The notes under the pieces were generated by a model, which had not been told where the DNA came from, ran no database searches, and was given only the letters and a program-made list of their open reading frames with translations. Positions 23,970-35,334 of a stretch of DNA of 64,000 bases are shown here, piece after piece (positions within the stretch are counted from its first letter, which is position 1; every line of letters starts with the position of its first letter). The stretch is from Eleusine coracana subsp. coracana. Its lineage: Eukaryota; Streptophyta; Magnoliopsida; Poales; Poaceae. The position numbers were made by a program, and so were the translations under genes. The DNA lies in NCBI GenBank assembly GCA_032690845.1, contig CM064432.1, positions 61,626,071 to 61,690,070 of the forward strand, written 5' to 3'.

Positions 23970-24551
23970 ATGGCGAAAGCCGCTGCCATAGCCATCATTG
24001 CGGTCCTTGCCGTGATGTGCTTCTCCCTCCCCGGCGGCGCCCACGTGAACACCAGCTTTGTCGCGAGCACGTGCAAGAGCTCGGACAACCCGACATGCGT
24101 CACGGTGCTGGGCACGGACCGGCGGAGCGTGAACGCCACCACGGTGCGCGAGCTGGCCAGCATCGGGTTGGACATCGCCACGACCAACACGAGGGACAGC
24201 CGCGGCTTCCTCGCCGGCGAGGCGGACCGGCACGATAGTACCAAGGTCGGCGACGTGCTGCGTGACTGTGAGGAGCAGTACCGGCTGGCCGTGGAGCGGC
24301 TGGAGGCGGCGCGGGAGGACTTCGACGCCGGTAGGTTCAGCGACGCCGAGAGGAACACCGAGGAGGGTGAGGACGCCGCGGACCGGTGCGAGCAGGCTTT
24401 CTCCGACCGTCACATCAAGTCCACCATGTCGGAGGTTGATAAGAGGATGAAGGACCGGACTAGTGTTGCTAGCGACCTCATCTACCTTCTCTGGATCGTC
24501 AAACGCTCCGGCGGCCGTCAATCGGCTCATGCGCGTTTGATAAAGTTATAA
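23970..24551 (+). CDS. Plant invertase/pectin methylesterase inhibitor (PMEI) domain protein, intact
   Basis: Single-exon gene of 193 residues. Residues 1-24 form a secretion signal (MAKAAAIAIIAVLAVMCFSL, then small residues). The mature part has the four cysteines of the PMEI fold, Cys35, Cys43, Cys100 and Cys140, in STCKSSDNPTC, RDCEEQY and DRCEQAF contexts. A possible N-glycosylation site is NAT at 55-57. The family consists of extracellular four-helix proteins that inhibit pectin methylesterases or acid invertases; which of the two cannot be told from sequence. The ATG at 23,970 is chosen because it starts the signal peptide, lies 62 bases after the TATA box, and is conserved in the second copy. 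An upstream in-frame ATG at 23,895 lies before the TATA box. The C-terminus runs about 12 residues past the point (KRS) where the paralogue stops. Confidence 0.88.
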   Translation: MAKAAAIAIIAVLAVMCFSLPGGAHVNTSFVASTCKSSDNPTCVTVLGTDRRSVNATTVRELASIGLDIATTNTRDSRGFLAGEADRHDSTKVGDVLRDCEEQYRLAVERLEAAREDFDAGRFSDAERNTEEGEDAADRCEQAFSDRHIKSTMSEVDKRMKDRTSVASDLIYLLWIVKRSGGRQSAHARLIKL

Positions 24552-24638
24552 TTTCTCTCACGATTTACTGTCACCAGCAGTATAGTTTGGATGCACGTAC
24601 GCATATGATTTATCACGTAATAATTAAGCCATAATATT

Positions 24639-24926
24639 TCTTTTTGAGATTACACAGTATAACTCAGACACTCACAACGCACGCACACTCACCCCTATGA
24701 ACACACATAAGCAAACCCTACCCCTATGAGCATCCTTGAAGACTGAGCCGATAAATCCTCGAGATTGACGAAGTCATCATTGGCGTCTCGCTGTCGACGG
24801 GAGCGTCACCTACCACTGAAAGTATAATGCCGTTAAATCCTAGTAATTCGCTCCCACGGGAAGTCGAACCCAGGACCTGAGGTGCTACTAAGGCTCTTGT
24901 AACCACTAGGCTACAGACCCTTTCGC
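24639..24926 (-). mobile_element. tRNA-derived SINE, 288 bp, minus orientation
   Basis: An exact 17-base target duplication AATTAAGCCATAATATT lies at 24,622-24,638 and 24,927-24,943. On the minus strand the head reads TCTGTAGCCTAGTGGTTA (A box) and CTGGGTTCGACTTCCCG (B box), so the head is tRNA-like. The tail ends in a short A-rich run. It inserted about 90 bases downstream of the PMEI stop codon. Its head matches the SINE at 18,732. Confidence 0.9.
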
Positions 24927-24959
24927 AATTAAGCCATAATATTCATTATGACTACTTTC

Positions 24960-25372
24960 TCAACAGTGTAAGAAGAAGAGAATACCAAATTTCTTAATAT
25001 AGTACTGGAGATGTAGCTAGCAAGGGTAAAGTTGAACCGTTCCAAGCATCAGCAACATTATCTCTTTCCATTGGCTATAGGAATTCATGGTTAATATATT
25101 AGACTTTGGACAAAACTTTAAATGGCAAATAATTTGTCAGGACCGTCACAAAGACATCATTGTGTTTCAACCATTAATTGAATCAGTAATTTTAGTGCAC
25201 CTCATTTAATGCATCTTTTTTCTTGATCTTACCCATAACTGCTGCATATCTCGGCTTCCCAATTTTAGCAAAATGTAAATACATACAACACACCCAAATA
25301 AGAGTCACGCCTTCTGCAATAATAATGATTATATATACTTGGCTCATTTATTTCCTGATGACTAAACTAGAT
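24960..25372 (+). repeat. Tandemly duplicated PMEI intergenic spacer, copy 1
   Basis: The stretch from CCGTTCCAAGCATCAGCAAC (about 25,039) to ATAATAATGATTATATATAC (about 25,318) is closely similar to about 43,308-43,650 downstream of the second PMEI gene. It shares 'ggctataggaattcatggtta', 'ggaccgtcacaaagacatca' and 'cttgatcttacccata'. The PMEI genes thus form a tandem array with a repeated gene-plus-spacer unit. Confidence 0.8.
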
Positions 25373-25393
25373 TCGGGCCGCCGTTTCTCAGCC

Positions 25394-25401
25394 TATATAT
25401 A
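25394..25401 (+). promoter_or_regulatory. TATA box of the second PMEI gene, now 17 kb from its ATG
   Basis: TATATATA lies in CAGCCTATATATACATCGAA, followed by a leader (TCAGAGCTCAACGAATTCTCC) that matches the leader of the intact PMEI gene. A retrotransposon begins at 25,461, separating this promoter from the coding sequence at 42,780. Confidence 0.75.
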
Positions 25402-25460
25402 CATCGAATTTCATATAACAGAGAATCGTCAGAGCTCAACGAATTCTCCTGCCTGCAAGG

Positions 25461-25748
25461 TGTTACGGCCCGAGTCCTCGGCCCATGGTGAAGGCTTAGT
25501 AGGCAGTTTATGTCGAGTGGTGTGTGAGGGTGTTTGGGCCCAAGGCCATGTAAGTGAGCGGTCGGCCCTGTGACAGGGACCGACCAGATCCTTGTTGTGG
25601 TGCTACTATAAGAGGGCACCGGGTGGAGGTGGGGGATTGAAGAATTGAGAACAAACTAGAACCCTAACTTCTATGTCTATCTCCTCAATCCCCAACTGCT
25701 CTCCTACCGATCCCTTTTATCCAGTTCTTCCCGGGTTAGATCGTAACA
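25461..25748 (+). repeat. 5' LTR of the outer gypsy element
   Basis: 288 bp, TGTTACGGCCC...GATCGTAACA. It matches 42,477-42,766. A TATA-like CTATAAGAGG lies at about 25,607. Confidence 0.95.
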
Positions 25749-25766
25749 TTTGGTATCAAGAGCCAA
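25749..25766 (+). other. Primer-binding site of the outer gypsy element
   Basis: TTTGGTATCAAGAGCC begins right after the 5' LTR and resembles the complement of the initiator methionine tRNA 3' end, with one extra A compared with the site in the nested copia element. Confidence 0.75.
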
Positions 25767-25777
25767 AGCCTCCTTCC

Positions 25778-28022
25778 GCCGTGGCGCCCAAGAAGAAACC
25801 CACCAAAGCCGAGATCCATCTAGCCGCACTCATGGAGAAGATGGATTCACATGCGAAAGGGATGGAGGAATTGCTCAAGCATTTGGTGGACGACTCCAAG
25901 CTGCAACAGTCGTCGATGGCTAGTCTGGTGGCATCGATACAACTACTGGACATGTCTGCTGAAGAAAATCGAGCATGAATCACAGCGTTTGAAGTCGAGC
26001 TCATAAAGACGACGAAGGAGAACACAGAGAGGCTTCATGCGCTCGAACAGCAAGTCGAGCGCGATCTAGAGGATAGTCTGGAGAAGGCGGTATCCATGAA
26101 GACCGCTCCACCGGCGCAGGCTCCCTCGACGTTGTTTCCTCCATCGGGTCGAGGCATCTTTGACAAACCAACTGGATCTCCGTCAACTATGGAGAGACGA
26201 ATCGATCCTGCCTCTGAGGCCAACGACCACCGCGTCGACACAAGGAACCGGACATGGGTATGTTTCACTCCGCTCCTGTTTCCCCAAATTTCCGTTCAGA
26301 TCCTATTGAACCCAGGGGCCAAACATTGCACACAACCTTCACTCCTTTACCTACTAGGAATTTACCCAAATTAGACATCCCAAAATTTGGGGGAGACAAC
26401 CCTAAGATTTGGTGCAAGTGATGTGAGACTTACTTTGAGGTGTATGGGGTTCAGGAGTGCCTTAAGACTAGATTTGCTACCCTAAATTTCGTAGACAAGG
26501 CTATGTTATGGCTAGAAGCAGTTGAGACCAAAGGCAGAATTGAGGTTTGGGAAGAGTTGTGTGAGTTGGTTTTGGCTCGGTGGGGTAGGGATCAACATCA
26601 AGCACAAATGCGCCAGATCTTATCATTGCGCCAAACCTCCACTGTAGTTGACTATATTGAGCGGTTTGAGGAGTTGTGTCACCAAATCCTTCTTCATGAC
26701 CCTGCCGCTAGTGATGTCTTCTTTGTTTCCCGTTTCATTGATGGGCTAAAAGAGGAAATTCGTTATGCAATTACTCTTCATCGTCCTAGTTCCATGGATG
26801 ATGTGTGTGCACTTGCTATGTTGTAGAAGGATGAGTTGGACATGTGCAAGCGCAAGAGTCGCCCGGATCACAAAGTTTCCAGCAAGCTGCTCTCATTGGG
26901 GGACAAGTCCAAGGAAGGGAAGAAGGAAAAATCAATCAGAACAGACGATAAATTTGCAGCTATCAAGGCTTATCATCGTTCAAAGGGTCTTTGTTTCAAG
27001 TGTGGGGAGAAATGGGGGCATGGACACACTTGTCCGGCTCAGGTCTCCATCAATGTGATTGAAGAATTGTTGGCTGCTTTTCAAGATGGGGAAGGGCTGC
27101 TGAAAGAGGAAGATGACAGTTCAGATGACACTGCTGGTTTCATGTCCATTACAATAGTGGCTGAACCGAACAAGCAAAGACGAACGATGAAGTTGCTGGG
27201 TGATATTGGCAAACTGCAACTATTGGTGTTGGTCGATTCAGGAAGTGTGGCCACTTTTATTTATGCAGCATTGGTAAGGAAGCTGAAATTATGTACTAAA
27301 CCGACCTCTGCAACACAATATATAGCAGTCGATGGGGGCTTGATGTTATGTGATAGTGTGATACCTGATTTGGAATGGTGCACACAAGGGAGGCTGTTTA
27401 AGCAGGATACTAAAGTCATTGAGTTGGGATGTTATGACATGATCCTCGGTGCTGATTGGCTGGAAGCCCATAGTCCAATGTGGGTACATTGGGGAGAGAA
27501 GACTTTAACCATTCCTCAGCATGGAGAATATATCACATTACAGGGAGTTAAGGATGACATAACCCGATGTGGCCCTATTTCTTCTAGGGGTTTACAGGGT
27601 CTACATAAACGCGGGGCTGTGGTGCACTGTGTGGAATTGCAAGAGGCGCCTGATCAATTCTTACCACCTCAATTATTACCAATTCTGGCACTTCAGGAAG
27701 AATCAATCCCAGCTAAGATCTCTGTTTTGCTCCAGCGGTATGAGCGGTTGTTTGATGAACCAACCGAGTTGCCACCAGCTAGAAGATTTGATCATTAGAT
27801 TCCCTTAGTGGCAGGGGCACAACCAGTGAGTGTCCGACCTTACCGTTACTCCCCTCAACAGAAATCAGAAATAGAAAGACAGGTGAAGCAGATGCTGGAC
27901 AAAGGTGTCATTCAACCTAGCTCAATCCCTTTTGCTAGTCCAGTGCTCCTAGTAAAGAAAAAGGATGGTTCGTGGCGGTTCTGTGTGGATTACAGGCAGC
28001 TCAACAACTTGTCTATCAAGAA
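25778..28022 (+). pseudogene. Gypsy gag-protease-RT (5' portion) pseudogene
   Basis: A gag-like frame begins in the early segment, with stops near 25,976 and 26,419 and a frame change between about 26,250 and 26,440. The capsid-like part (26,440-26,826) ends in a TAG. A zinc knuckle CFKCGEKWGHGHTC lies at about 26,992-27,035, and an aspartic protease motif LVDSGS at about 27,227-27,247 with ILGADWL following. A TAG at 27,796 precedes the RT N-terminus (27,808 on, with ASPVLLVKKKDGSWRFCVDY). The frame is cut at 28,022 by the nested copia element and resumes at 39,958. Confidence 0.9.
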
Positions 28023-29702
28023 TGAAGATGCATCTAGGTCCCCTAGTGGGTTTTGGTGATTAATGACAAAAGATTAAAATTGTACTAACATGCTTATAAA
28101 GAAAATGTACAGATTATCAAGAGAAAAGTTAATTACCCACTAATGTGAGAAAGTCTATCCCTCAATAAAAGTGAAAAGAAAATAGCTCATAGCGGTTTAA
28201 GTTTAGCTTTTATGCCTTTTGTTTTGAGTCATAGGTATGCCGAACTATTAAGAGGGGTAAAACTTATCTAGCTAGTAAGGGAAACATTGTGCTCAAGCTC
28301 TAAATCAATTCGTTTGAAAACTTAGCCAACAAAGCCTAAGAATCAACCTTTTACTTAGCAAGATAGAGAGTGACGGAAGTTCCGTGAGTCCTCTAACGGA
28401 AGTTCTGTCAGCGTCGGGTCTGGCCTTGATGTTAACCCGAGAGTGACGGAAGTTCCGTCACATAGTGATGGAAGTTCTGTTAGCGTCGGATTTCTACCGT
28501 TTGCACACCCGAGAGTGACGGAAGTTCCGTCACCCCATGATGGAAGTTCCATCTCCAAGAACCTCCGTGGCTCTCACGGAAGTTCTATGAGCCTCCTTCT
28601 AGTCTAACCGAAAGTGACGAAAGTTCCGTCACTCCACGATGGAAGTTCTATCTCGAAGAACCTCCGTGGCTCTCACAGAAGTTCTATGAGTCTCCTTTCC
28701 TTCTCGTCAAACCGAGAGTGATGGAAGTTCCGTCACCTTTTGACGGAAGTTCCGTCACAGCATCTTTTGCTCTCTGCCAGTGCTTTACAACGGCTAAATT
28801 TCAATTGACGGAAGTTCCATGGGTAACAACGGAAGTTCCGTCAGACCCAGAAAATACACCAACGGCTAGTTTTTGAGCTCTCACTATAAATAGAGTACCC
28901 CTTCCCCCGTGGGAAGGGTTGGATTCTTTGCCAATTACTCACTCTTCAGCTAGAGCTCTCCTCTCTTACTCCTAGATTTGTTCTTGAGATTTCAATCTAA
29001 GTGAGAGAGATCGAAACACAAAACGATTGAATCCATCCACTCAAAAGCTTGAGCACATCTTTCCCTCCCCATCAAGATTTGATTTGCTTGTTACTCTTGG
29101 AGACTTGGTCTCCTAGACGGCTAGGCGTCGCCCTTGAACTCCCAACTTTGTGTGGTGAGTCAGGGACGTTTGTGAAGGTGTGATTCGCCTCCGGAGGAAA
29201 AGAATCAAGTGGAGAAAGAAATCCAAGCACGATCTTTGTGATTGCTTGGCGGCGAAAAGGGTTGAGAGAGACCCGACCACTTTGTGTGGATCCTCAACGA
29301 GGACGTAGGAACTACTTAGTGTGGTTGCCGAACCTCGGGTTAATTCTTGTGTCTCTCTTTACTTTCCCGCTCTCATATTTGTGCTTGTTTATTTCTTTCA
29401 TATTATTGTGCTTGTATCATTTGTTAATTATGTAGCTAGTCTTCATTCAAGAATTCTAGGCTTACATTATATTAGCTTCACTTCTACCAAGCTAGTGTTT
29501 TTTTCTCTTTGTTATCCGCATTGTTCATTGCTTAGAGGAAGGGTAGTGAGAAGTTCTGTCATTTGATAGAACTTTCGTGGCGACGGAAGTTCCGTCGATC
29601 CCGACAGAAGTTCCATCACTTCTGGTTATTTGATTATCCTTTAGTGCTTTTTCAGGATTATTTTTAGATTGCCTATTCACCCACTCCTCTAGGCATCTTT
29701 CA
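28023..29702 (+). repeat. 5' LTR of the nested copia element
   Basis: 1,680 bp. A TATA box (CTATAAATAGAG) lies at about 28,884. Upstream, about 28,370-28,860 holds a dense series of near-palindromes of the type GACGGAAGTTCCGTC (arms of seven bases round one central base), and further copies lie at about 29,540-29,620. Confidence 0.95.
28370..28860. repeat. Array of GACGGAAGTTCCGTC near-palindromes in the 5' LTR
   Basis: Around 15-20 full or half copies of GACGGAAGTTCCGTC and variants (GTGACGGAAGTTCCGTCAC, TGGAAGTTCCATC, CGGAAGTTCTGTGAG) are spaced irregularly just upstream of the TATA box. The same array is at about 38,630-39,100 in the 3' LTR. Iterated palindromes in the U3 part are a known Sirevirus trait; this exact core is simply what is seen here. 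Confidence 0.9.
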
Positions 29703-29704
29703 AT

Positions 29705-29716
29705 TGGTATCAGAGC
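29705..29716 (+). other. Primer-binding site of the copia element
   Basis: TGGTATCAGAGC, two bases after the 5' LTR, is complementary to the 3' end of plant initiator methionine tRNA, the usual primer of copia elements. Confidence 0.93.
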
Positions 29717-29756
29717 CTAAATCTTCTACAAGACTTGAAAGCTTGAAGATTAAAAG

Positions 29757-31862
29757 ATGTCGAAGCCGGGAGAAGGTGACAAGCCTCAAGATTCCACTTC
29801 AACAAGTAAGGGAAATGAGTTGCATGCATCCATCCCTTTCAACTATACCGATGTGGCAAATATCCATGGATGTGGAAGTGGAAGATTGCCTTACTTTGAA
29901 GGCAAAGATTTTAGTTGGTATAAGCATCGCATGAAGATGTACTTCATGTCAATTGGTCCACCAATTTGGGAAATTGTGGAGAAAGGATACATCTTGGAAG
30001 ACAAAGACAATCCTACAACTATGGACCAACTCAACATACATCGCAATGCTCAAGCGGTGTCGGCCATTCTCTCCTCCTTGAATCCTAAGGAATATTCAAG
30101 AGTTGCCAGAATTGAGAATGCCCGGAAAATGTGGAAGAAGCTTATATGTGCCCATGAGGGAGTGGATGTTGTTAAGAAGTCAAGACTTCAAGTTCTCAAG
30201 AATCAATTCAACTTCTTCATGATGAATAAAGGGGAAGAGCCTCAACAAACTCATGATAGGCTCATGGATATTGTAAATGAGAGAAGATCCTATGGTGATA
30301 ACATCAAAGATGAGGAAGTCAACTATAAGCTCCTTATGGCTCTTAGGATGTGGAACTCCACACTTTGCACCATCATTGAGAAGAAGGATGATTTCGACAG
30401 CTTCACAACGGATGAAGTCATTGAAAGAATAAATGCCCACAAGAGTCGTGATGACAAGGGCAAAAGAGTGAATGTGCTCATAGGAGAAGAGAGCACAAGC
30501 AAGAAGGACTTGGTGCTCAAAGCCAAGAAGACTCGTGACGATGATGATGAAGATGAAGAGAATGATGATGAAGAATTTGCCTTATTTGTTAAGAAATTTG
30601 GCAAATACGTGATCAAGAATGGTTTCACCAAAAGAAGCTTTGACAAGGAAAAAGCAAGAAGAACAAGTAGAAGATGCTATGAGTGTCATGAACAAGGACA
30701 CATGATTGCCGATTGTCCAAAATTGAATGACAAGGGCAAGAAAAATGAAAAGTACAACAATAAGACAAAGCCCTATAAGAAACCATACAACAAGGGACAT
30801 GCTCACATTGGCCAAGAGTACATCTTCGATCATGATAAAGATGATGAAGGTGGTATTGCTAATATCGCTATTGGCTTGCCCCCAGCCAAAAGATCACTCT
30901 TCAACAACCTCACCGATGATGAAGATGATGCTCCTTGTTGCTTCATGGCCAAGGAAAGCAAGGTAGCTCCTCACATTGATTTCAATCCTTCTTATTGTAG
31001 CGATGAAGAGGAGGATTTGGTCCCCTCTATGCATGAGATGGTAAAAATGCTAGATAAGCTACAAAGGGAGTTGGACAATCAAGAGAGGATCATTGATAGG
31101 CAAGAAGAGTTGCTTGATGAAGAGAAAAGCAAGAATCTAGAGCTCACCAAGCAACTAGAGCAAGAAAAGGAGAAGAACAAGACCTTGACCAAAGAACTTG
31201 TAAAAGTCAATGAGTCAAGTGAATCAAGCACCTCAACCTCCAAGAAATATCAAGAGAGGTGCAATGCCTTGCAAGAGGAGAACAAGGCCCTAACAAATGC
31301 CATTGAAGATCTCAAGACAAAATCACAATCATTATTGAAGAAGCTTGAATCCTCACAAGCTTCAACAAGCAAGGGTTGTGGAAGGTGTCACAACATTGAT
31401 GTTGATATGATTGCCAAGCAAGATGCAATCATTGAGAAGCTAACCAACCAAGTCAATGAGCTTAAGAAAAAAGCTCAAGTGGAGACCACGCCAAGGTTGG
31501 TTGGTGAACCAAGAGCCTCTCATGACAAGAGAGGATTGGGGTACAACAATGGTGTACCCAAAAGAAGGCAAAACAAGAATATCAACTTTGTGCATGAAAG
31601 CAAGGGAAAGCAAGTGGTGCAAGAAAACGCTATTAAGCCCAAGAATGCTTCCCAAGTCAACAAGAACATGAAGACCCCTACCATATCCTTTAATGATTTT
31701 GATGCCTCTTATGTGCTAACCCGTAATTCTTATGGTAGAGTGATTGCTAAGTTTGTTGGGCCACATGATGCAAGGTGGAAGCCTTGTGTGTGGGTGCCCA
31801 AGGTTCTTGTGTCTAGTGTTAAGGGACCCAAACCAACTTGGGTGCCTAAAACACGTGCTTGA
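29757..31862 (+). CDS. Copia gag polyprotein, open over 701 codons
   Basis: The longest intact frame of the nest. The N-terminal half is the copia gag capsid region (YFEGKDFSWYKHRMKMYF at about residues 41-58). A single CCHC zinc knuckle CYECHEQGHMIADC lies at residues 307-320, preceded by an acidic run of Asp/Glu (about 262-275). A long, highly charged coiled-coil region covers about 425-580. The long gag with C-terminal coiled coil is typical of Sireviruses. The frame ends with TGA at 31,860, and a second in-frame TAG follows about four codons later, before the protease frame, which is in the same phase. The element could therefore have a genuine gag stop or a secondary one. It packages element RNA and forms virus-like particles. 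Confidence 0.85.
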   Translation: MSKPGEGDKPQDSTSTSKGNELHASIPFNYTDVANIHGCGSGRLPYFEGKDFSWYKHRMKMYFMSIGPPIWEIVEKGYILEDKDNPTTMDQLNIHRNAQAVSAILSSLNPKEYSRVARIENARKMWKKLICAHEGVDVVKKSRLQVLKNQFNFFMMNKGEEPQQTHDRLMDIVNERRSYGDNIKDEEVNYKLLMALRMWNSTLCTIIEKKDDFDSFTTDEVIERINAHKSRDDKGKRVNVLIGEESTSKKDLVLKAKKTRDDDDEDEENDDEEFALFVKKFGKYVIKNGFTKRSFDKEKARRTSRRCYECHEQGHMIADCPKLNDKGKKNEKYNNKTKPYKKPYNKGHAHIGQEYIFDHDKDDEGGIANIAIGLPPAKRSLFNNLTDDEDDAPCCFMAKESKVAPHIDFNPSYCSDEEEDLVPSMHEMVKMLDKLQRELDNQERIIDRQEELLDEEKSKNLELTKQLEQEKEKNKTLTKELVKVNESSESSTSTSKKYQERCNALQEENKALTNAIEDLKTKSQSLLKKLESSQASTSKGCGRCHNIDVDMIAKQDAIIEKLTNQVNELKKKAQVETTPRLVGEPRASHDKRGLGYNNGVPKRRQNKNINFVHESKGKQVVQENAIKPKNASQVNKNMKTPTISFNDFDASYVLTRNSYGRVIAKFVGPHDARWKPCVWVPKVLVSSVKGPKPTWVPKTRA

Positions 31863-31892
31863 TTTCCTTTATAGGAATACTCCTCCGGTGGG

Positions 31893-34800
31893 GTGATATG
31901 GGTGCTTGATAGTGGATGCTCAAATCATATGACCGGAGAGAGATCAATGTTCTCCACACTTGATCATGACAATCTACCAAGTGGAGGCATATCATTTGGA
32001 AATGACAACAAGGGAAAGGTAATTTGTCGTGGACGGATTGACGTCACCCATGACCTTTCAGTTAGTAATGCTTATCTTGTAAATGGTCTAGGATACAACT
32101 TGATGTCTGTTTCACAACTTTGTGAGATGGGCCTTAGTTGTCTCTTTGACGATGATGGGGTGACCGTGTTTAGGAAGAAAGATTCCCCAATAGCTTTCAA
32201 AGGGTATTTAGAGGACAAGATCTATCTTGTTGATTTTACCAACAAAGAGGGATCTAACATAAATACTTGTTTGGTTGCTAAAACCACCTTAGGTTGGCTA
32301 TGGCATCGCCGGCTAGCTCATGTTGGGATGAGAAATCTTTCCAAACTCCTAAAAGGCGGTCACGTTGTTGGACTAAAGGATGTTGCTTTTGAAAAGGACA
32401 AAATATGTAGCGCTTGTCAAGCCGGAAAGCAAGTTGGAGTGGCACATCCCTCAAAAACAATGATGACAACGACAAGACTGTTGAAAATGCTTCACATGGA
32501 TCTATTTGGACCGGTCACCTACATAAGCATTGGCGGTAACAAATATGGCCTTGTAATTGTTGATGATTATTCTCGTTTCACTTGGGTATTCTTTTTGAAG
32601 GACAAAAGTTTCTTGAGGAGAGCCCAAAATGAGTATGAAGTGAAGATCAAGAAAATAAGGAGTGACAATGGAACCGAGTTCAAGAATACACAAGTTGAAG
32701 AATACCTTGATGAAGAAGGCATCAAGCATGAATTCTCCGCACCATACACTCCACAACAAAATGGGGTAGCCGAAAGGAAGAATCGCACGCTCATAGAGAT
32801 GGCAAGAACAATGCTTGATGAGTACAAGACATCGGACACTTTTTAGGCCGAAGCCATCAACACCGCATGCCATGCAACAAATAGACTATATCTTCACAAG
32901 ATCTTGAAGAAAACACCGTATGAGCTTCTCACCGGTAACCTTCCAAATGTTTCATACTTTCGTGTCTTTGGGAGCAAATGCTTTATTCTTAACAAGAAAC
33001 CCAAATCCTCTAAGTTTGCCCCTAAGACACATGAAGGTTTTCTCCTCGGATATGGAACTAACGTCTATGCATATCGAGTCTTTAATAAAGACACCGGTGT
33101 TGTTGAAATCACCCGAGATGTGCAATTTGATGAATCTAATGGCTCTCAAGTAGAGCAAGTAAATCCAAGTGATATAGGTGATGAAGATCCTTGTGATGCA
33201 ATAAGGAACATGGCAATAGGAGAGATAAGACCACAAGACCCAAACTCAAGGCAAGATGAACCATCTCCACAAGAGCCACTTGATGAACAAGATCAAGAGA
33301 GAGACCAAGATCATGGTGATGATCATGGTCAAGGTAACAACCAAGATCAAGCTCAAGATGGTGGGGATAGAGACACTCAAGATGATATCAATCAAGAAGA
33401 AGAAGATGCATCTAGGCCAATTCATCCACGAGTATGACAAAGCATTCAAAAGGATCACCCCGTAGACAATATTCTTGGAGATATCCAAAAAAGGGTAACT
33501 ACTAGATCTCAAATGGCCACCTTTTGTCATCATTACTCGTTTGTTTCCTCTTTGAAACCTCTTAAGGTGGAACAAGCCCTTCAAGACTCGGATTGGGTGA
33601 TGGCCATGCAAGAAGAGTTAAACAACTTTGAAAGAAACAAGGTGTGGTCATTAGTGGAGAGACCCAAGCAAAATATTGTAGGTACAAAATGGGTTTTTCG
33701 CAATAAGCAAGATGAGCACAGTGTAGTTGTGAGAAATAAGGCAAGGCTCGTCGCAAAAGGCTACTCACAAGTAGAAGGTTTGGACTTTGGTGAAACTTAT
33801 GCACCCGTAGCTAGGCTTGAGTCAATTCGTATTTTATTTGCCTATGCTACTCACCATGGCTTTAAGCTTTTTTAAATGGATGTGAAAAGTGCATTTCTTA
33901 ATGGCCCTATTTAAGAAGAGGTGTATGTACAACAACCTCCGGGGTTTAAAGACCCAAAGAAACCAAATCATGTGTACAAACTTCACAAAGCTCTCTACGG
34001 CCTTAAGCAAGCTCCTCGAGCTTGGTATGAACACCTCAAGGGATACTTGATCAATAAGGGCTTCACAATTGGCAAGGCCGATCCTACTCTCTTTACAAGA
34101 AAAGTTGACAATGATTTATTTGTTTGCCAAATATACGTCGATGACATCATATTTGGTTCTACTAATCAATATTTTTGTGATGAGTTTGCCAAGATTATGA
34201 CTAGGAAATTTGAGATATTCATGATGGGGGAGTTGAAGTTCTTTCTAGGCTTTCAAGTTAAGCAACTTGAAGAGGGGATCTTCATAAGTCAAACCAAGTA
34301 CACACAAGACATACTCAAGAAGTTTGACATGGAGAATGCTAAACCTAACAAGACTCCCATGAAGACAAACGAACACCTTGGGCTAGATGTAAACGGTAAA
34401 CCCGTGGATCAAAAGGTATACCGCTCCATGATTGGCTCCTTGCTTGATCTTTGTGCATCTAGGCCTGATATCATGCTTAGTGTGTGCATGTGTGCAAGAT
34501 TCCAAAGTGCTCCAAAGGAAAGCCACCTCTTGGCGGTGAAAAGAATTCTAAGATATTTAGTTCACACCCCAAACTTAGGATTGTGGTATCCCAAGGGCTC
34601 CAAGTTCAAGCTAGTCGGATATTCCGATGCCGACCACGCCAGATGTAAAGTAGATAGAAAAAGTACCTCTGGGACATGCCAATTCTTGGGTAGGTCCCTT
34701 GTGTCGTGGTCATCTAAGAAACAAAATTCCGTTGCTTTATCCACAGCCGAAGCGGAGTATGTGGCAGCCGGAAGTTGTTGTGCCCAACTACTTTGGATGT

Positions 34801-35058
34801 GACAAACTCTAAAGGACTTTGGATACACTATGACCAAAGTTACGCTCCTATATGACAATGAGAGTGCTATCATGATTGCATATAACCCCAATTGATCACA
34901 ATCGAACCAAGCATATAGATATCCGGCACCACTTCTTGAGAGATCATTCTATAAAGGGGGATATTGATATTAGCTATGTTAGAACCGATAAACAACTAGC
35001 CGATATTTTTACCAAACCCCTAGTGAGAAATGGTTTTGTGAACTTAGGAGTGAACTAA
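31893..35058 (+). pseudogene. Copia pol pseudogene (protease, integrase, RT, RNase H)
   Basis: The motifs are in order: protease VLDSGCSNHMTG (about 31,899), integrase HHCC finger (WHRRLAHVGM...ICSACQAGK, about 32,300-32,430), integrase core (HMDLFGPV, DNGTEF, PYTPQQNGVAERKNRT), RT (KWVFRNKQDE..., YVDDIIFGS at about 34,134-34,160) and RNase H (STAEAEYVAAGSC, about 34,741). In-frame stops lie at 32,844 (TAG), 33,435 (TGA), 33,873 (TAA), 33,913 (TAA) and 34,800 (TGA), and a frame change occurs near 34,885. Between DDYSRFTWVFFL and RAQNEYEVK the integrase core looks about a dozen residues short compared with the family. Most of the rest stays in one phase, so the decay is mainly by point changes. 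Confidence 0.92.
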
Positions 35059-35334
35059 ATATTCTTGACTCATCTAACTTGGAGTAGAATCTTGTGCTTT
35101 GATTGGTGTATTGACCATGCAAAATCTTTCTTGAAACCAAAATCTTTTCAAAAATCTCATATTGTTTTTGTTTTCAAACAAAATTCTTTGATCGCTAGAT
35201 CATATTGTCAATACTTGTGAATATAGCTTTAATTGTTGATTTGTTACAATTCATAAGTTGAGACAAGCTTTATACTCCATATGTAACTTGTCCATAAGTT
35301 CAATCTTGCAGCAGTTATTGCCTCTTTCCTGTAA

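Noticed and set aside
24639..24926. tRNA gene (TAGCCTAGTGGTTA and GGGTTCGACTTCC boxes)
   Set aside because: No cloverleaf can be completed, and the unit has a 17-base target duplication and an A-rich tail, so it is a SINE.
28370..28860. CRISPR-like or satellite array
   Set aside because: The repeats are short near-palindromes with irregular spacing inside an LTR promoter region of a plant element; there are no unique spacers of constant length.
28370..28860. Heat-shock elements as in heat-activated copia elements
   Set aside because: The core is GAA-N-TTC with a single base between, whereas heat-shock elements need GAA-NN-TTC arrays.
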